NCBI GenBank assembly: GCA_903847605.1
Contig: CAINED010000067.1
Location: 1 to 64,000 of the forward strand
Length of the DNA stretch: 64,000 bases
Origin: an uncultured Hyphomicrobiales bacterium
Lineage (GTDB): Bacteria; Pseudomonadota; Alphaproteobacteria; Rhizobiales; Beijerinckiaceae
Reading direction: 5' to 3'
Shown here: positions 35,715 to 44,999 of the stretch, one piece after another
How positions within the stretch are numbered: the first letter of the stretch is position 1
How the letters are laid out: each line of letters begins with the position of its first letter
Made by a program: the position numbers and the translations under genes
Notes under the pieces: model-generated
Seen by the model: only the letters and a program-made list of their open reading frames with translations
Told to the model about the DNA's origin: nothing
Databases searched by the model: none

Positions 35715-36689
35715 CTAGTTGAGCTTCTTCAGTCCCAGCACCTTTGCCGCAGCTTCGACCTGCTCGATCTGCTTGTTGACCGAAGCGGCGAATTCTTCCG
35801 GGCCTCCGGGCGTGGCGACCTGTCCCGTCGCAGCGAGCTTTTCGGCGATATCGGGATTGGCCTTCACGATCTCGACAATGTCTGCGCCGATGCGCTTGCG
35901 AATATCCAGCGGAAGCGTCTTCGAACCGAAGAGGCCGACAAGGCCTTCGAGTTCAAGCGAGGGCACGCCGGCTTCCGCGGCCGTGGGAATATCAGGCAGC
36001 ATGGGGGCTCTCGATGCGCCGCCCTGCAGCAAGACTTTCGCCTTGCCGCCCTGGGTCGCTGCGAGCAGCGTGGCAAAGGATGCATACATCACATTGAGAC
36101 GCCCCTCGGCGAGATCGTTCGAACCCTGCACGATGTCGCGATAGGGCACCTTGGGCACGCTGATCCGTTCGACCTTCAGGAACCCGTCGAAAAAGAACTC
36201 CGAAATGCCTTGCGGAACCGCTGAATTCAGCTTGCCGGGCTCTGCTCGCGCGCGTTCCACGAATTCCTTCGCGCTGTTGATCTTCATTTCCGCCGGCACG
36301 GCCAGAGCCATGACCGTCGACGAGAAGCGCGCCACCGGCAGCAGATCGCGTTGCAGATCGTAGGGCAGCTTTTCGCGGGTATAGGGATGCACCGTGAAGG
36401 AACCGGTGCCCGCGAATATCATGACGTGATCGTCATTGGCGCCGAGAAAGGCGGAGATGGCGGTGAGGCCATCGGCCCCCGGTCTGTTCTCGACGACGAC
36501 AGGTTTGCCCCAGCGTTGCGCAAGCTTGTCGGAGATCAGTCTCGCGCCGATGTCTGCGCCCGAGCCGGGCCCGAAGGGAATGATGAATTTGACGGCGCGT
36601 TGCGGCCAGGCCGTCTGCGCGCTGCTGTTCGTCGGCGAGAAAGCGAATGCAACGACAAGGGCGAGCGCAGTCAGAACGATGCGAGCCAT
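35715..36689 (-). CDS. Bug/TctC-family solute-binding protein
   Basis: This 324-aa periplasmic binding protein has a signal peptide ending SSAQTAWP and Bug motifs VKFIIPFGPGSGADIGARLI, VVENRPGADGLTA and LVGLFGSKTLPLDIR. It starts at 36689 after GGAGGA. It lies 113 nt downstream of the luciferase-like monooxygenase at 36803 on the same strand and probably serves the same substrate. Confidence 0.9.
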   Translation of the reverse strand: MARIVLTALALVVAFAFSPTNSSAQTAWPQRAVKFIIPFGPGSGADIGARLISDKLAQRWGKPVVVENRPGADGLTAISAFLGANDDHVMIFAGTGSFTVHPYTREKLPYDLQRDLLPVARFSSTVMALAVPAEMKINSAKEFVERARAEPGKLNSAVPQGISEFFFDGFLKVERISVPKVPYRDIVQGSNDLAEGRLNVMYASFATLLAATQGGKAKVLLQGGASRAPMLPDIPTAAEAGVPSLELEGLVGLFGSKTLPLDIRKRIGADIVEIVKANPDIAEKLAATGQVATPGGPEEFAASVNKQIEQVEAAAKVLGLKKLN

Positions 36690-36802
36690 GATTGGTCCTC
36701 CCGATTTTGCGGATCTTCGTCCGCTGGGCCTGTGGCCTGCGGCGATCTTGCCGCTTGTCGCCTTCCGCCGCAAGGCGAATGAAGCCGCGTTATGCGCCGC
36801 CC

Positions 36803-38173
36803 TCAGGCCTGCTGCGCTTCCTTCGGCATGTCCTGCTTTATCCGGACCGTTGGCCATGCAGGCCGCGCGATGCCGAGATTCTCGCGGAGTGTCTTGCCTT
36901 CATAGGCCCGGCGATAAAGGCCGCGTCTTTGCAGTTCCGGCATGATGAGATCGACGAAGCGCTGCAGGTCGCGCGGATAGAGCGGCGGCATCATGTTGAA
37001 ACCGTCGCAGGCTTCTTCCTCGAACCATTGCTCCATGTGATCGACGACCTCTTTCGGTGTGCCGATGACGAGTCCATGCCCGCGCGCGCCAGCGAAATGC
37101 TTGTAGAGTTCGCGCAAGGTGATGCCCGGTCTTTTGGCAATCAGCTCGTTGACGAGCTGCGCCCGGCTGCCGCCACGCGGATTTTCCGGCATCACGGGAG
37201 CGGGATCGTCGGGATTGAACTTGGAGAGGTCGACGCCCATGCGGTTGGTCAGCATGGCGAGGCCCATCACGGGGTCGATGAGATCCTGCAGCTCGTCGAA
37301 TTCCGCCTGCGCCTGCTCGCGGCTTTCCGCGACGAAGTAAGTAAGGCCCGGCATGATTTTCAGGCTGTCGCGATCACGGCCATAGGCGGGCATGCGGCGC
37401 TTCACGTCGGCATAGAAGGCCTGCGCATTTTCCAGATGCTGCTGGGCGGCGAAAACGACTTCCGCCGTCGCCGCAGCGAGTTCGCGGCCTTCGTCCGATG
37501 CGCCGGCCTGCACCATGACAGGCTCGCCCTGCGCGGAGGGCGGCACGATCAGCGGCCCGCGCACTTTATAGAATTCGCCCGCGTGTTCGAGCACGAAAAG
37601 CTTTTCCGGATCGATGAAAAGACCGGAAGCCTTGTCGCGCACGAATGTATCGCCGCGCCACGATTGCCAGAGACCGCGCACCACATGTGCGAATTCCCAC
37701 GCCATCCTGTAGCGTTTCGATTTCTCGACATGCTCCGCATGGCCGAAACTTTGCGCCGTCGCGTCGTTGCCCGATGTAATGAGGTTCCAGCCCGCGCGTC
37801 CGCCGCTCGCAAGATCGAGCCCGGCATAGCGGCGGGCCAGCAGATAGGGCTGGTCGAATGTCGTCGTCGCCGTGCAGACGAGGCCGATATGTTGGGTATG
37901 CTGCGCAACGGTCGCCATAACCGTCATCGGCTCGATCCACGCGCCCGCCGCATCGTGGCTCATCGCTTCCAGCGGTCCGCGCCAGAAGCTCAGCGCATCG
38001 GCCATGAAGAACATGTCGAAGAGGCCGCGTTCCGCGAGTTTCGCGAGATCGACGATGCGCTGCACGTCGACATCGAAATCCGGAATGCCCTGGGGATGAC
38101 GCCACGCCGCCATGTGCTGGCCGCCGCCCGGCCAATAGAACATGCCGAGCTTCATTGGCCCGCGCTTAGTCAT
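36803..38173 (-). CDS. Luciferase-like flavin monooxygenase, NtaA/SnaA/DszA type
   Basis: This 456-aa NtaA/DszA-type monooxygenase is a paralogue of 12090-13445, sharing AAWRHPQG, GLFDMFFMADAL, SGGRAGWNLITSGND and GEPVMVQAGASDEGRE. It requires FMNH2 from a separate reductase. The start at 38173 has a GGGAGAG site. A Bug gene follows on the same strand. Confidence 0.9.
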   Translation of the reverse strand: MTKRGPMKLGMFYWPGGGQHMAAWRHPQGIPDFDVDVQRIVDLAKLAERGLFDMFFMADALSFWRGPLEAMSHDAAGAWIEPMTVMATVAQHTQHIGLVCTATTTFDQPYLLARRYAGLDLASGGRAGWNLITSGNDATAQSFGHAEHVEKSKRYRMAWEFAHVVRGLWQSWRGDTFVRDKASGLFIDPEKLFVLEHAGEFYKVRGPLIVPPSAQGEPVMVQAGASDEGRELAAATAEVVFAAQQHLENAQAFYADVKRRMPAYGRDRDSLKIMPGLTYFVAESREQAQAEFDELQDLIDPVMGLAMLTNRMGVDLSKFNPDDPAPVMPENPRGGSRAQLVNELIAKRPGITLRELYKHFAGARGHGLVIGTPKEVVDHMEQWFEEEACDGFNMMPPLYPRDLQRFVDLIMPELQRRGLYRRAYEGKTLRENLGIARPAWPTVRIKQDMPKEAQQA

Positions 38174-38447
38174 GGCGTTCTCTCCCGTTCAAGGCCGATT
38201 GATTTGGCGCTCATCATCCATAAGTCCCGAAATACTTCCAGTGGATAATGAGCATTTCGCTTCGAAGCGCCCCCCGCATCCTGCCGCAATCGCCACAGGC
38301 GTGATTGCGAGATCGATGCCGAGGTTGGGAGAATCCTGTCGCCAGCCCCGGACGCCGAGTGAGCGCCGGGCACGGTCCGCCATATTGCGCAGCGCGCCAA
38401 ATCCGGCCTAGTTTGCGGCGATTGCAACCCATGAATTGCCGGAACAC

Positions 38448-40364
38448 ATGGCCCAGCCCGACACCAAGGAACTCGACGCCCTCCTCGCCTCGCTGAACCG
38501 CTCGGCGGAACGGTTGCAGACGCTGTGGTTTACGTTTCTGACGATCACGATCTATTTCGCGATCACGGCGCTGACGACGACGCATCGCATGCTTCTGCTG
38601 GAAGAGCCGATGACTCTTCCAATCCTGCAAATGAAGATTCCGCTACTGCCCTTCTTCGTTATCGCGCCTTTGTTCTACGTCGTCATCCACTTCTACATGC
38701 TGATGATGATGGTGCTGCTGGCGCGCACGACAGGGCCGTTTGAAGAGGAACTGAAGAAAACCTTCCCCATCGAGTCCGAACGAGAGCGCTATCGCATGCG
38801 CGGCGAAAATGCGCTGTTCCTGCAATTGCTGATCGGCGCGAAGACCGAACGCACCGGCTTCAACGGGATGCTGCTCGCCGCCATAGCGCTCATCACGCTG
38901 GCGATCGCGCCCGTCATTGTGCTGGTGCTGATGCAGATGATGTTTCTGCCCTATCACAGTCTGGAAATTACATGGTGGCATCGCGCGATGGTGATTATGG
39001 ATTTCCTGCTCGTGACGACACTCTGGGCGAGTTACCGGCACAATCGTGGTGTGACGAGGTTGCCAATATTTGGATTTTTCCGGAACGACAAAGGCGATTG
39101 GTGGAAGACTGCGTCGCTGCGCACCGTTGCTATGGTCATTGTGGCTTGGATGACATTTTGGGAAGGGCGATGGGCGGGGGAGGATGGACCTATTCGTTAT
39201 CTCCCACGTCCGCACGAGGCGCTGGCTGGCAACGACCGCTACAAGGCGACAGCGCACGGCACCTTCGGCGCCTTTCCGGACCGGCTGTGGCTCGTCGATG
39301 AAATCATCGTCGGGCAGGCGCTACTGGAAGAAAAGAAAAAAGAACAGGCCTCGCGCGCGGGCAGCTATAACTTCGTGCCCACGCACAAATTCGATAGGCG
39401 CGACCTTCAGGCCGCTATGTTGCAGGGTTCCGATCTACGCGGCGTCGCGCTGAGGAGCGCGCAAATGCAGGGCGCGGACCTCACCCAAGCGCAGATGCAG
39501 GGCGCGAACCTCAACTTGGCGCAAATGCAGGGCGCGGACCTCTCACGGTCGCAAATGCAGGGCGCGGACCTCACCCAAGCGCACATGCAGGGCGCAGACC
39601 TCTCAGGGTCGCAAATGCAGGGCGCGAACCTCAACTTGGCGCAAATGCAGGGCGCGAACCACTCAGGGGCGCACATGCAGGGCGCAAACCTCTCACGGGC
39701 TCAAATGCAGGGCGCGGACCTCACCCAAGCGCAGATGCAGGGCGCGAACCTCGCGGAGGCGCAGATGCAGGGTGCGAACCTCAACTTGGCGGAAATGCAG
39801 GGCGCGGAACTTATTCGCACATCCGCATTTCGAGTCATCACTCGATATACAGATTTGCGCTTGTCTATCTTAACGCGCAATCGCGCCGACGCGGTCAAAT
39901 CAAATGGTCGTGGCGACTTCGAACCCATGACCGCCGAAGACGTCAAACGCTGGCGGGAAACGGCCACATGGCATGTTGGCGACGTGGCACGCAAGAAGGA
40001 AATCGACAACAGGTTCGCTCGCCTTGCCCCCGACGGCGCGACGGCGGATGAGGACAAGGCAGATATCGCCAGGTGGGCCGGATGGGAATTGCAACCCCTC
40101 GGTCCCGATGGCGACTTGCACCGGAAAGCGCTGGCGACCATTCTGGGCGACCTCGCCTGCGCGCCGGCAGGAGCGCCACATGTCGCGCGGGCATTGAGCG
40201 GACGTTGGCTTGTTTCAAACCGCCTCTTCACTCTCGACCAGGTCAACCTCACCGCCATCCGCGACCGCGTGAAGAAGGGCCGCGACGATCCCAAGGTCTG
40301 TCTCGGAGTCGTCGGCTTCACCGAGGCCGACTGGCAGCGGCTGGACGGCATCCAGGGGCGATAG
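38448..40364 (+). CDS. Pentapeptide-repeat membrane protein
   Basis: This roughly 638-aa protein has four or more N-terminal transmembrane helices (about residues 25-45, 65-90, 140-170, 180-200). A pentapeptide-repeat domain follows at about 320-460, and then a soluble C-terminal region with no recognised domain. The core twelve 10-residue units follow AQMQGADLTQ and would form a right-handed quadrilateral helix. A TTG 12 nt upstream of the chosen ATG is an alternative start. Function is unknown; pentapeptide domains often mediate protein contacts or mimic DNA. Confidence 0.8.
   Translation: MAQPDTKELDALLASLNRSAERLQTLWFTFLTITIYFAITALTTTHRMLLLEEPMTLPILQMKIPLLPFFVIAPLFYVVIHFYMLMMMVLLARTTGPFEEELKKTFPIESERERYRMRGENALFLQLLIGAKTERTGFNGMLLAAIALITLAIAPVIVLVLMQMMFLPYHSLEITWWHRAMVIMDFLLVTTLWASYRHNRGVTRLPIFGFFRNDKGDWWKTASLRTVAMVIVAWMTFWEGRWAGEDGPIRYLPRPHEALAGNDRYKATAHGTFGAFPDRLWLVDEIIVGQALLEEKKKEQASRAGSYNFVPTHKFDRRDLQAAMLQGSDLRGVALRSAQMQGADLTQAQMQGANLNLAQMQGADLSRSQMQGADLTQAHMQGADLSGSQMQGANLNLAQMQGANHSGAHMQGANLSRAQMQGADLTQAQMQGANLAEAQMQGANLNLAEMQGAELIRTSAFRVITRYTDLRLSILTRNRADAVKSNGRGDFEPMTAEDVKRWRETATWHVGDVARKKEIDNRFARLAPDGATADEDKADIARWAGWELQPLGPDGDLHRKALATILGDLACAPAGAPHVARALSGRWLVSNRLFTLDQVNLTAIRDRVKKGRDDPKVCLGVVGFTEADWQRLDGIQGR
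39459..39818 (+). repeat. Twelve 30-bp tandem repeats encoding pentapeptides
   Basis: Twelve head-to-tail 30-bp units (consensus GCGCAAATGCAGGGCGCGG then ACCTCACCCAA) run in frame through the pentapeptide-repeat gene. Units are near-identical at DNA level, so copy number could change by slippage without a frameshift. There are no unique spacers, so it is not a CRISPR array. Confidence 0.9.
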
Positions 40365-40408
40365 GATCGAACAAATTCGCACAGCGTTAAGCTTCCCCCA
40401 TCCTCCCT

Positions 40409-40646
40409 CACCTTCAACCCGTACCGCGCATGCCGTCTCTCGCCGCACTGCAACAGCGCCCCTTTCGCGACAAGATCCTGCAGATCGCGCGTCGCCGTCG
40501 CCGTCGAGGTCTTTGCGATGCTCAGATAGTTCGCCGCGCTCAGTCCGCCGCGAAAACCCTCGGGGCCTTCGCGGAACATGCGCGCCAGCACTTTTTCCTG
40601 GCGCCAGACGTCTCGGAAAACCAGCCGCTGATCGATAGGCCCATGC
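40409..40646 (-). pseudogene. Decayed C-terminus of Fic-family protein
   Basis: One frame encodes about 80 residues typical of the C-terminal winged-helix part of Fic proteins: DVWRQEKVLARMFREGPEGF, GGLSAANYLSIAKTSTATAT, RDLQDLVAKGALLQCGERRH and ARYGLKV. Upstream of it the frame hits stops (TGA near 40650), and the catalytic HPFxxGN domain is absent. It lies between the pentapeptide gene and a broken toxin gene. It is a remnant of a Fic adenylyltransferase gene. Confidence 0.7.
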
Positions 40647-40695
40647 TCTATCGATCATCATTCAACACAATCATGATCGATTGGAAGCCCGGCGC

Positions 40696-40998
40696 TCAAG
40701 TCTGCGAGCTTGTTGGGCCGCTCCGCCACGGCCGCCGCGAAGTATGCCGGATATGCAGGACTTCCACAGCTCCGGGCGCGACGCGGTAGAACTCGCGGTA
40801 TCCATAATCCGCCACCAGTTTGGCGCGAACATCGGCCGTATCGGTTGCCTGGGCGGCCATCGGTCATTCCGCGATCATGTCGATGCTCCTGCGAATTGCC
40901 GCAAGAACGTTCGCGGCCCCGCTGGGGCTACGCTTGCTCAGATAGGAATGGATCGATTCGAGATTTCTCAGCGCCCGCGGCGTGTAGCGCACGATCAT
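40696..40998 (-). pseudogene. ParE/RelE-like toxin gene interrupted by in-frame TGA
   Basis: The start codon overlaps the antitoxin stop (ATGA). The frame reads MIVRYTPRALRNLESIHSYL ... SIDMIAE for 44 codons, then TGA at 40864-40866. It continues open in the same frame as VRAKLVADYGYREFYRVAPG and VEVLHIRHTSRRPWR to a stop at 40696, giving the full about 100-codon length of a ParE/RelE toxin. A single nonsense change therefore appears to inactivate it, unless it is read through or is a sequencing error. Confidence 0.75.
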
Positions 40999-41222
40999 TG
41001 CGCGGCGCGTTTCCACAAGGCCGCCACATCCTCTTCGCTGGCGAATTCGCCGCGATCCGCTTCGGCAAGACCAGCTTCGATTTCGGCTCGTTCTTCGTCG
41101 GAAAGCGGATAAAGTCCGGTCCGGCGCGCCTCGATGTCGCGCGCCGCCTGCGCCAGTTCAAGCTGGTCTTCCACCGGCCAGGTGGAGACAGATTCGAAGA
41201 GTTTTCGCGTGTCCGGCAGCAT
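40995..41222 (-). CDS. ParE/RelE-partner antitoxin
   Basis: This 75-aa acidic protein (MLPDTRKLFESVSTWPVEDQ ... SDEERAEIEAGLAEADRGEF) resembles short antitoxins found directly before RelE/ParE toxins. The C-terminal ASEEDVAALWKR is typical of the toxin-binding end. Its stop overlaps the toxin start by 4 nt. Because the toxin is interrupted, it may now be an orphan antitoxin. No strong ribosome site is visible. Confidence 0.75.
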   Translation of the reverse strand: MLPDTRKLFESVSTWPVEDQLELAQAARDIEARRTGLYPLSDEERAEIEAGLAEADRGEFASEEDVAALWKRAAQ

Positions 41223-41485
41223 CCGCGATCTATAACACAAAAGCCGCGGCGGATCGAACAGTGAGTTCGCCAGACGCCGTCGTGCAAAAGTCAACTGCTC
41301 CACAGCTTTCTCCCCCCGCTCCCTTGCTTCGGCCGCCCCAAAATCCGACCTATAGTCCCCTCTGCAGCGCCGCGAATCAGCGGCGGCGCGGCGGCAATCC
41401 GGGGTCGTGCGCCCCATGTAGAGTGTGAGGTTCCGGGCGGGAGGGGGTAGCTCTGCCCGGGGCGCGATGCGGGAGCGTAAAGACC

Positions 41486-44400
41486 ATGAAATTCAGCCGG
41501 TTGCGGCTCGTCGGCTTCAAGAGTTTCTGTGAGGCCACGGACTTTCACATCGAACCGGGCCTGACGGGCGTCGTCGGGCCGAATGGCTGCGGCAAGTCGA
41601 ACCTTGTCGAGGCCATGCGCTGGGTCATGGGCGAGAACTCCTACAAGTCCATGCGCGCCTCCGGCATGGACGACGTGATCTTTTCCGGCTCCGGCAACCG
41701 TCCCTCGCGCAATACGGCGGAAGTCGCGCTCATTCTCGACAATTCCGACCGCACCGCGCCGGCCGCCTTCAACGACGCGGAGACGCTCGAAGTCTCCCGC
41801 CGCATCGAGCGCGAGGAAGGCTCGACCTACCGCATCAATTCCAAGGAAGTGCGCGCCAAGGACGTGCAGCTTCTCTTCGCCGATGCCTCCACCGGCGCGC
41901 GCTCGCCCGCCATGGTGCGGCAGGGCCAGATCGGCGAGATCATTTCGGCAAAGCCCCAGCAGCGCCGCCGCATTCTCGAAGAAGCCGCCGGCATCGCTGG
42001 CCTGCATTCGCGCCGCCATGAGGCCGAGCTTCGCCTGAAGGGCGCGGAAGACAATCTCAACCGCCTCGAAGACGTGATGAAGCAGCTCGACACCCAGGTC
42101 GACAGCCTCAAGCGTCAGGCGCGGCAGGCGACGCGCTACAAGGGTCTCGCGTCGGAAATCCGCCAAGCCAATGCGCTGGTGCATTTCATCGCGCACCGTG
42201 GGGTGACACGGGACATCACCGAGGCCGAGCGCAAGCTCGAAGCCGACGTGCGCGAACTCGCCGAACGCACCCTGCATCAGGCTGAAGCCGCGCGCCTGCA
42301 GGCCATCGCGGCCCATGATCTGCCATCGCTGCGCGACAATGAAGCGAAAGCCGGCGCGACCTTGCAGCGTCTCGTCATGGCGCGCGAACAGCTCGACGCG
42401 GAAGAAGAGCGCGCCAAGGGCCGCATGGCCGAACTCGAGCGCCGCCTCGCGCAACTCGACCGCGATCTTGCGCGCGAAAAGGCTCTGATCGACGACGCCG
42501 CCGGCGTTCTCTCCAAGCTCGAAGCCGAAGATTCCGACCTCGAACTCGCCGCGCAATCCGCCGAGGAAGTGGAATACGAGGCGAAGGAAAAACTCGCCGA
42601 CGCCGAAGGCAAGCTCGCCGACAGCGAGCGCGCGCTGGCCGAAGCGCAATCCGCCCTCTCCGATCTCAACGCCCGCCGCAACGCGCTGGAACAGGCGCTG
42701 TCAGCGGAAGCCCAGCGCCTGCAGCGTTTCGAAACCGAACTCGCGCAGGTCAACGGCGAACTCGCCGTGCTGCAGGAAGACGCCGGCAGCGAGGAAGAGC
42801 TGTTTGCCCATGGCGAACGCCTGAGCGAGGCCGAAGCCGCCGTCGAAGAGGCCGAGCGCCGCGCCGTCGAGGCGGAAGAGCGCCACCTGCGCTTGCGCGA
42901 ACAGGACACGGCGGCCCGCCAGCAATTCGGCGAGGCCGACCGCGCCGCCCAGCGTCTCGAAACCGAAGTCCGCACCCTCTCGAAACTGCTCGCCTCCGCC
43001 GCCAGCGATCTCTGGCCGCCTGTCGTCGAAGAAATGTCGGTCGAGAAGGGCTATGAGGCGGCGCTTGGCGCGGCCCTTGGCGACGATCTCGAAGCCTCCG
43101 CCAACACCTCCGCCCCCGCCCATTGGGGTCTTGCCGGCGACGCCTCCAGCGATCCGGCGCTGCCGCCGGGCGTGCAATCGCTCGGCGCGCTGGTGCAGGC
43201 CCCGCCGGCCCTCGCCCGCCGCCTTGCCCAGATCGGCATTGTCGTGCGCGGCGATGGCGCGAACCTGCAGAAGCTTCTGCGGCCCGGCCAGCGCCTCGTC
43301 TCCCGGGAAGGCGATCTCTGGCGCTGGGACGGCTTCGTCGCCGCCGCCGAAGCGCCGACCCCGGCCGCCCGCCGCCTCGCCGAAAAGAACCGCCTCGGCG
43401 ACCTCAACGAACAGGCGGAAGCCGCCCGCATCCTCGCCGACGAACACCGCGTCCGCATGGATGCCGCGCAGGTGCAATTGCGCGAAGCCGCCATGGCCGA
43501 AACCCAGGCGCGCAACGATGCGCGCAGCGCCGCCCGCGCGCTGACCGAAGCGCACGAAATCCTCTCCGCCGCCGAGCGCAAGCGCGGTCAGGTCTCCTCG
43601 CGCATCTCGGCGCTCAGCGAAGCGGCGAACCGCCTCGCCCAGAGCCGCGACGAGGCGCTGGGCAAGAAGGACGAAGCCGCCCACGCGCTCGAAACGCTGG
43701 CGCCGACCGCGCAACTCACCAGCAAGCTCGAACGCGCCCGCGGCGCGACCGGCATCGCCCGGGCCGACGCCGCGGAGGCCCGCGCTGCCGTTCAGGGCAT
43801 CCTGCGCGAGGCGCAGAACCGGCAGGCCCGCCGCGCCGCCATCGCCAGCGAACGTCAGGGCTGGGACGAGCGCCGCAACCGCGCCAATTCCCAGATTTCC
43901 GAAATCTCCGAGCGCATCGAGGAGGCGCGCGAGGAGCGTTCGCAGCTCGAGGAAGCGCCCGTGCTTTTCCTCGAAAAGCGCCGCGCCCTGATGAACGAGG
44001 TGGAGAAGGCCGAAGAAGGCCGCCGCGAAGCCTCGGACCGCCGCGCCGAGGCCGAGAACCGCCTCATGGAGGCCGACCGCGTGGCCCGCCAGACGCTCGA
44101 CGCCATGTCCGCCATCCGCGAGGAAAAGGCGCGGTCCGAAGCGCGCGTCGAGGGTTTGCGCCAGCGCCGCGAGGACATCGTCAAGACAATCCTGACCGAT
44201 CTCGAATGCGAGCCGCAGGCGCTCGCCGCGCTGGCCGGCGTCTCGCCCGCCGACGATCTGCCCGATCTCGCGGAAGTCGAGAAGCGCCTCGAAGCCCTCA
44301 AGCAGGATCGCGAACGTCTGGGCGCAGTGAACCTGCGCGCCGACGACGAACTCACCGACGTCGAGACCAAGCGCGATGCGCTGGCCCGCGAGCGCGAGGA

Positions 44401-44944
44401 TCTCACCGAGGCCATCCGCAAGCTGCGCATCGCCATCCAGAGCCTCAACAAAGAGGGACGCGAGCGCCTGCTCGCCGCCTTCGAAGTGGTCAACGGCCAC
44501 TTCAAGGAGCTGTTCACCTCGCTCTTCGGCGGCGGCGCGGCCGAACTTCAGCTCATCGAATCCGACGACCCCCTGGAAGCCGGCCTCGAAATCCTGGCGC
44601 GCCCGCCCGGCAAGAAGCCCTCGACCATGACGCTCCTGTCAGGCGGCGAGCAGGCCCTGACGGCCATGAGCCTGATTTTCGCGGTCTTCCTCACCAACCC
44701 CTCGCCGATCTGCGTGCTCGACGAAGTCGACGCCCCGCTCGACGACGCCAACGTCGAACGCTTCTGCGACCTCCTGGAAGAAATGCGCAAGAAGACCGAC
44801 ACACGCTTCGTCACCATCACCCACAACCCCATCACCATGGCCCGCATGGACAGGTTGTTTGGGGTGACGATGGCCGAACGCGGCGTCAGCCAGCTCGTGA
44901 GCGTGGACCTGCAGCAGGCCGAAGTGCTGATCGCGGCGGAGTGA
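41486..44944 (+). CDS. smc: Chromosome segregation SMC ATPase
   Basis: This 1152-aa SMC protein forms the condensin-like dimer for chromosome segregation. It has Walker A GPNGCGKS (31-38), long coiled coils at about 165-500 and 620-1000, and a hinge between (around VEKGYEAALGAALGDDLE). The C-terminal ABC signature is LLSGGEQALTAMS (about 1050), with Walker B VLDEVDAPLDD. It is full length for the family. Antisense open frames here are coding shadows. Confidence 0.97.
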   Translation: MKFSRLRLVGFKSFCEATDFHIEPGLTGVVGPNGCGKSNLVEAMRWVMGENSYKSMRASGMDDVIFSGSGNRPSRNTAEVALILDNSDRTAPAAFNDAETLEVSRRIEREEGSTYRINSKEVRAKDVQLLFADASTGARSPAMVRQGQIGEIISAKPQQRRRILEEAAGIAGLHSRRHEAELRLKGAEDNLNRLEDVMKQLDTQVDSLKRQARQATRYKGLASEIRQANALVHFIAHRGVTRDITEAERKLEADVRELAERTLHQAEAARLQAIAAHDLPSLRDNEAKAGATLQRLVMAREQLDAEEERAKGRMAELERRLAQLDRDLAREKALIDDAAGVLSKLEAEDSDLELAAQSAEEVEYEAKEKLADAEGKLADSERALAEAQSALSDLNARRNALEQALSAEAQRLQRFETELAQVNGELAVLQEDAGSEEELFAHGERLSEAEAAVEEAERRAVEAEERHLRLREQDTAARQQFGEADRAAQRLETEVRTLSKLLASAASDLWPPVVEEMSVEKGYEAALGAALGDDLEASANTSAPAHWGLAGDASSDPALPPGVQSLGALVQAPPALARRLAQIGIVVRGDGANLQKLLRPGQRLVSREGDLWRWDGFVAAAEAPTPAARRLAEKNRLGDLNEQAEAARILADEHRVRMDAAQVQLREAAMAETQARNDARSAARALTEAHEILSAAERKRGQVSSRISALSEAANRLAQSRDEALGKKDEAAHALETLAPTAQLTSKLERARGATGIARADAAEARAAVQGILREAQNRQARRAAIASERQGWDERRNRANSQISEISERIEEAREERSQLEEAPVLFLEKRRALMNEVEKAEEGRREASDRRAEAENRLMEADRVARQTLDAMSAIREEKARSEARVEGLRQRREDIVKTILTDLECEPQALAALAGVSPADDLPDLAEVEKRLEALKQDRERLGAVNLRADDELTDVETKRDALAREREDLTEAIRKLRIAIQSLNKEGRERLLAAFEVVNGHFKELFTSLFGGGAAELQLIESDDPLEAGLEILARPPGKKPSTMTLLSGGEQALTAMSLIFAVFLTNPSPICVLDEVDAPLDDANVERFCDLLEEMRKKTDTRFVTITHNPITMARMDRLFGVTMAERGVSQLVSVDLQQAEVLIAAE

Positions 44945-44999
44945 GGGGCTCTGACGAATTCGAAGTCGTTACGACTGCAGATAAGCGTATATTTGCGGT

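Noticed and set aside
39459-39818. Regular 30-bp repeats considered as a CRISPR array
   Set aside because: Units are directly abutting with no unique spacers and encode pentapeptide repeats in frame.
42701-44500. 599-codon minus-strand open frame
   Set aside because: Antisense to the conserved body of smc, with repetitive Ala/Gly/Arg content and no start signal.
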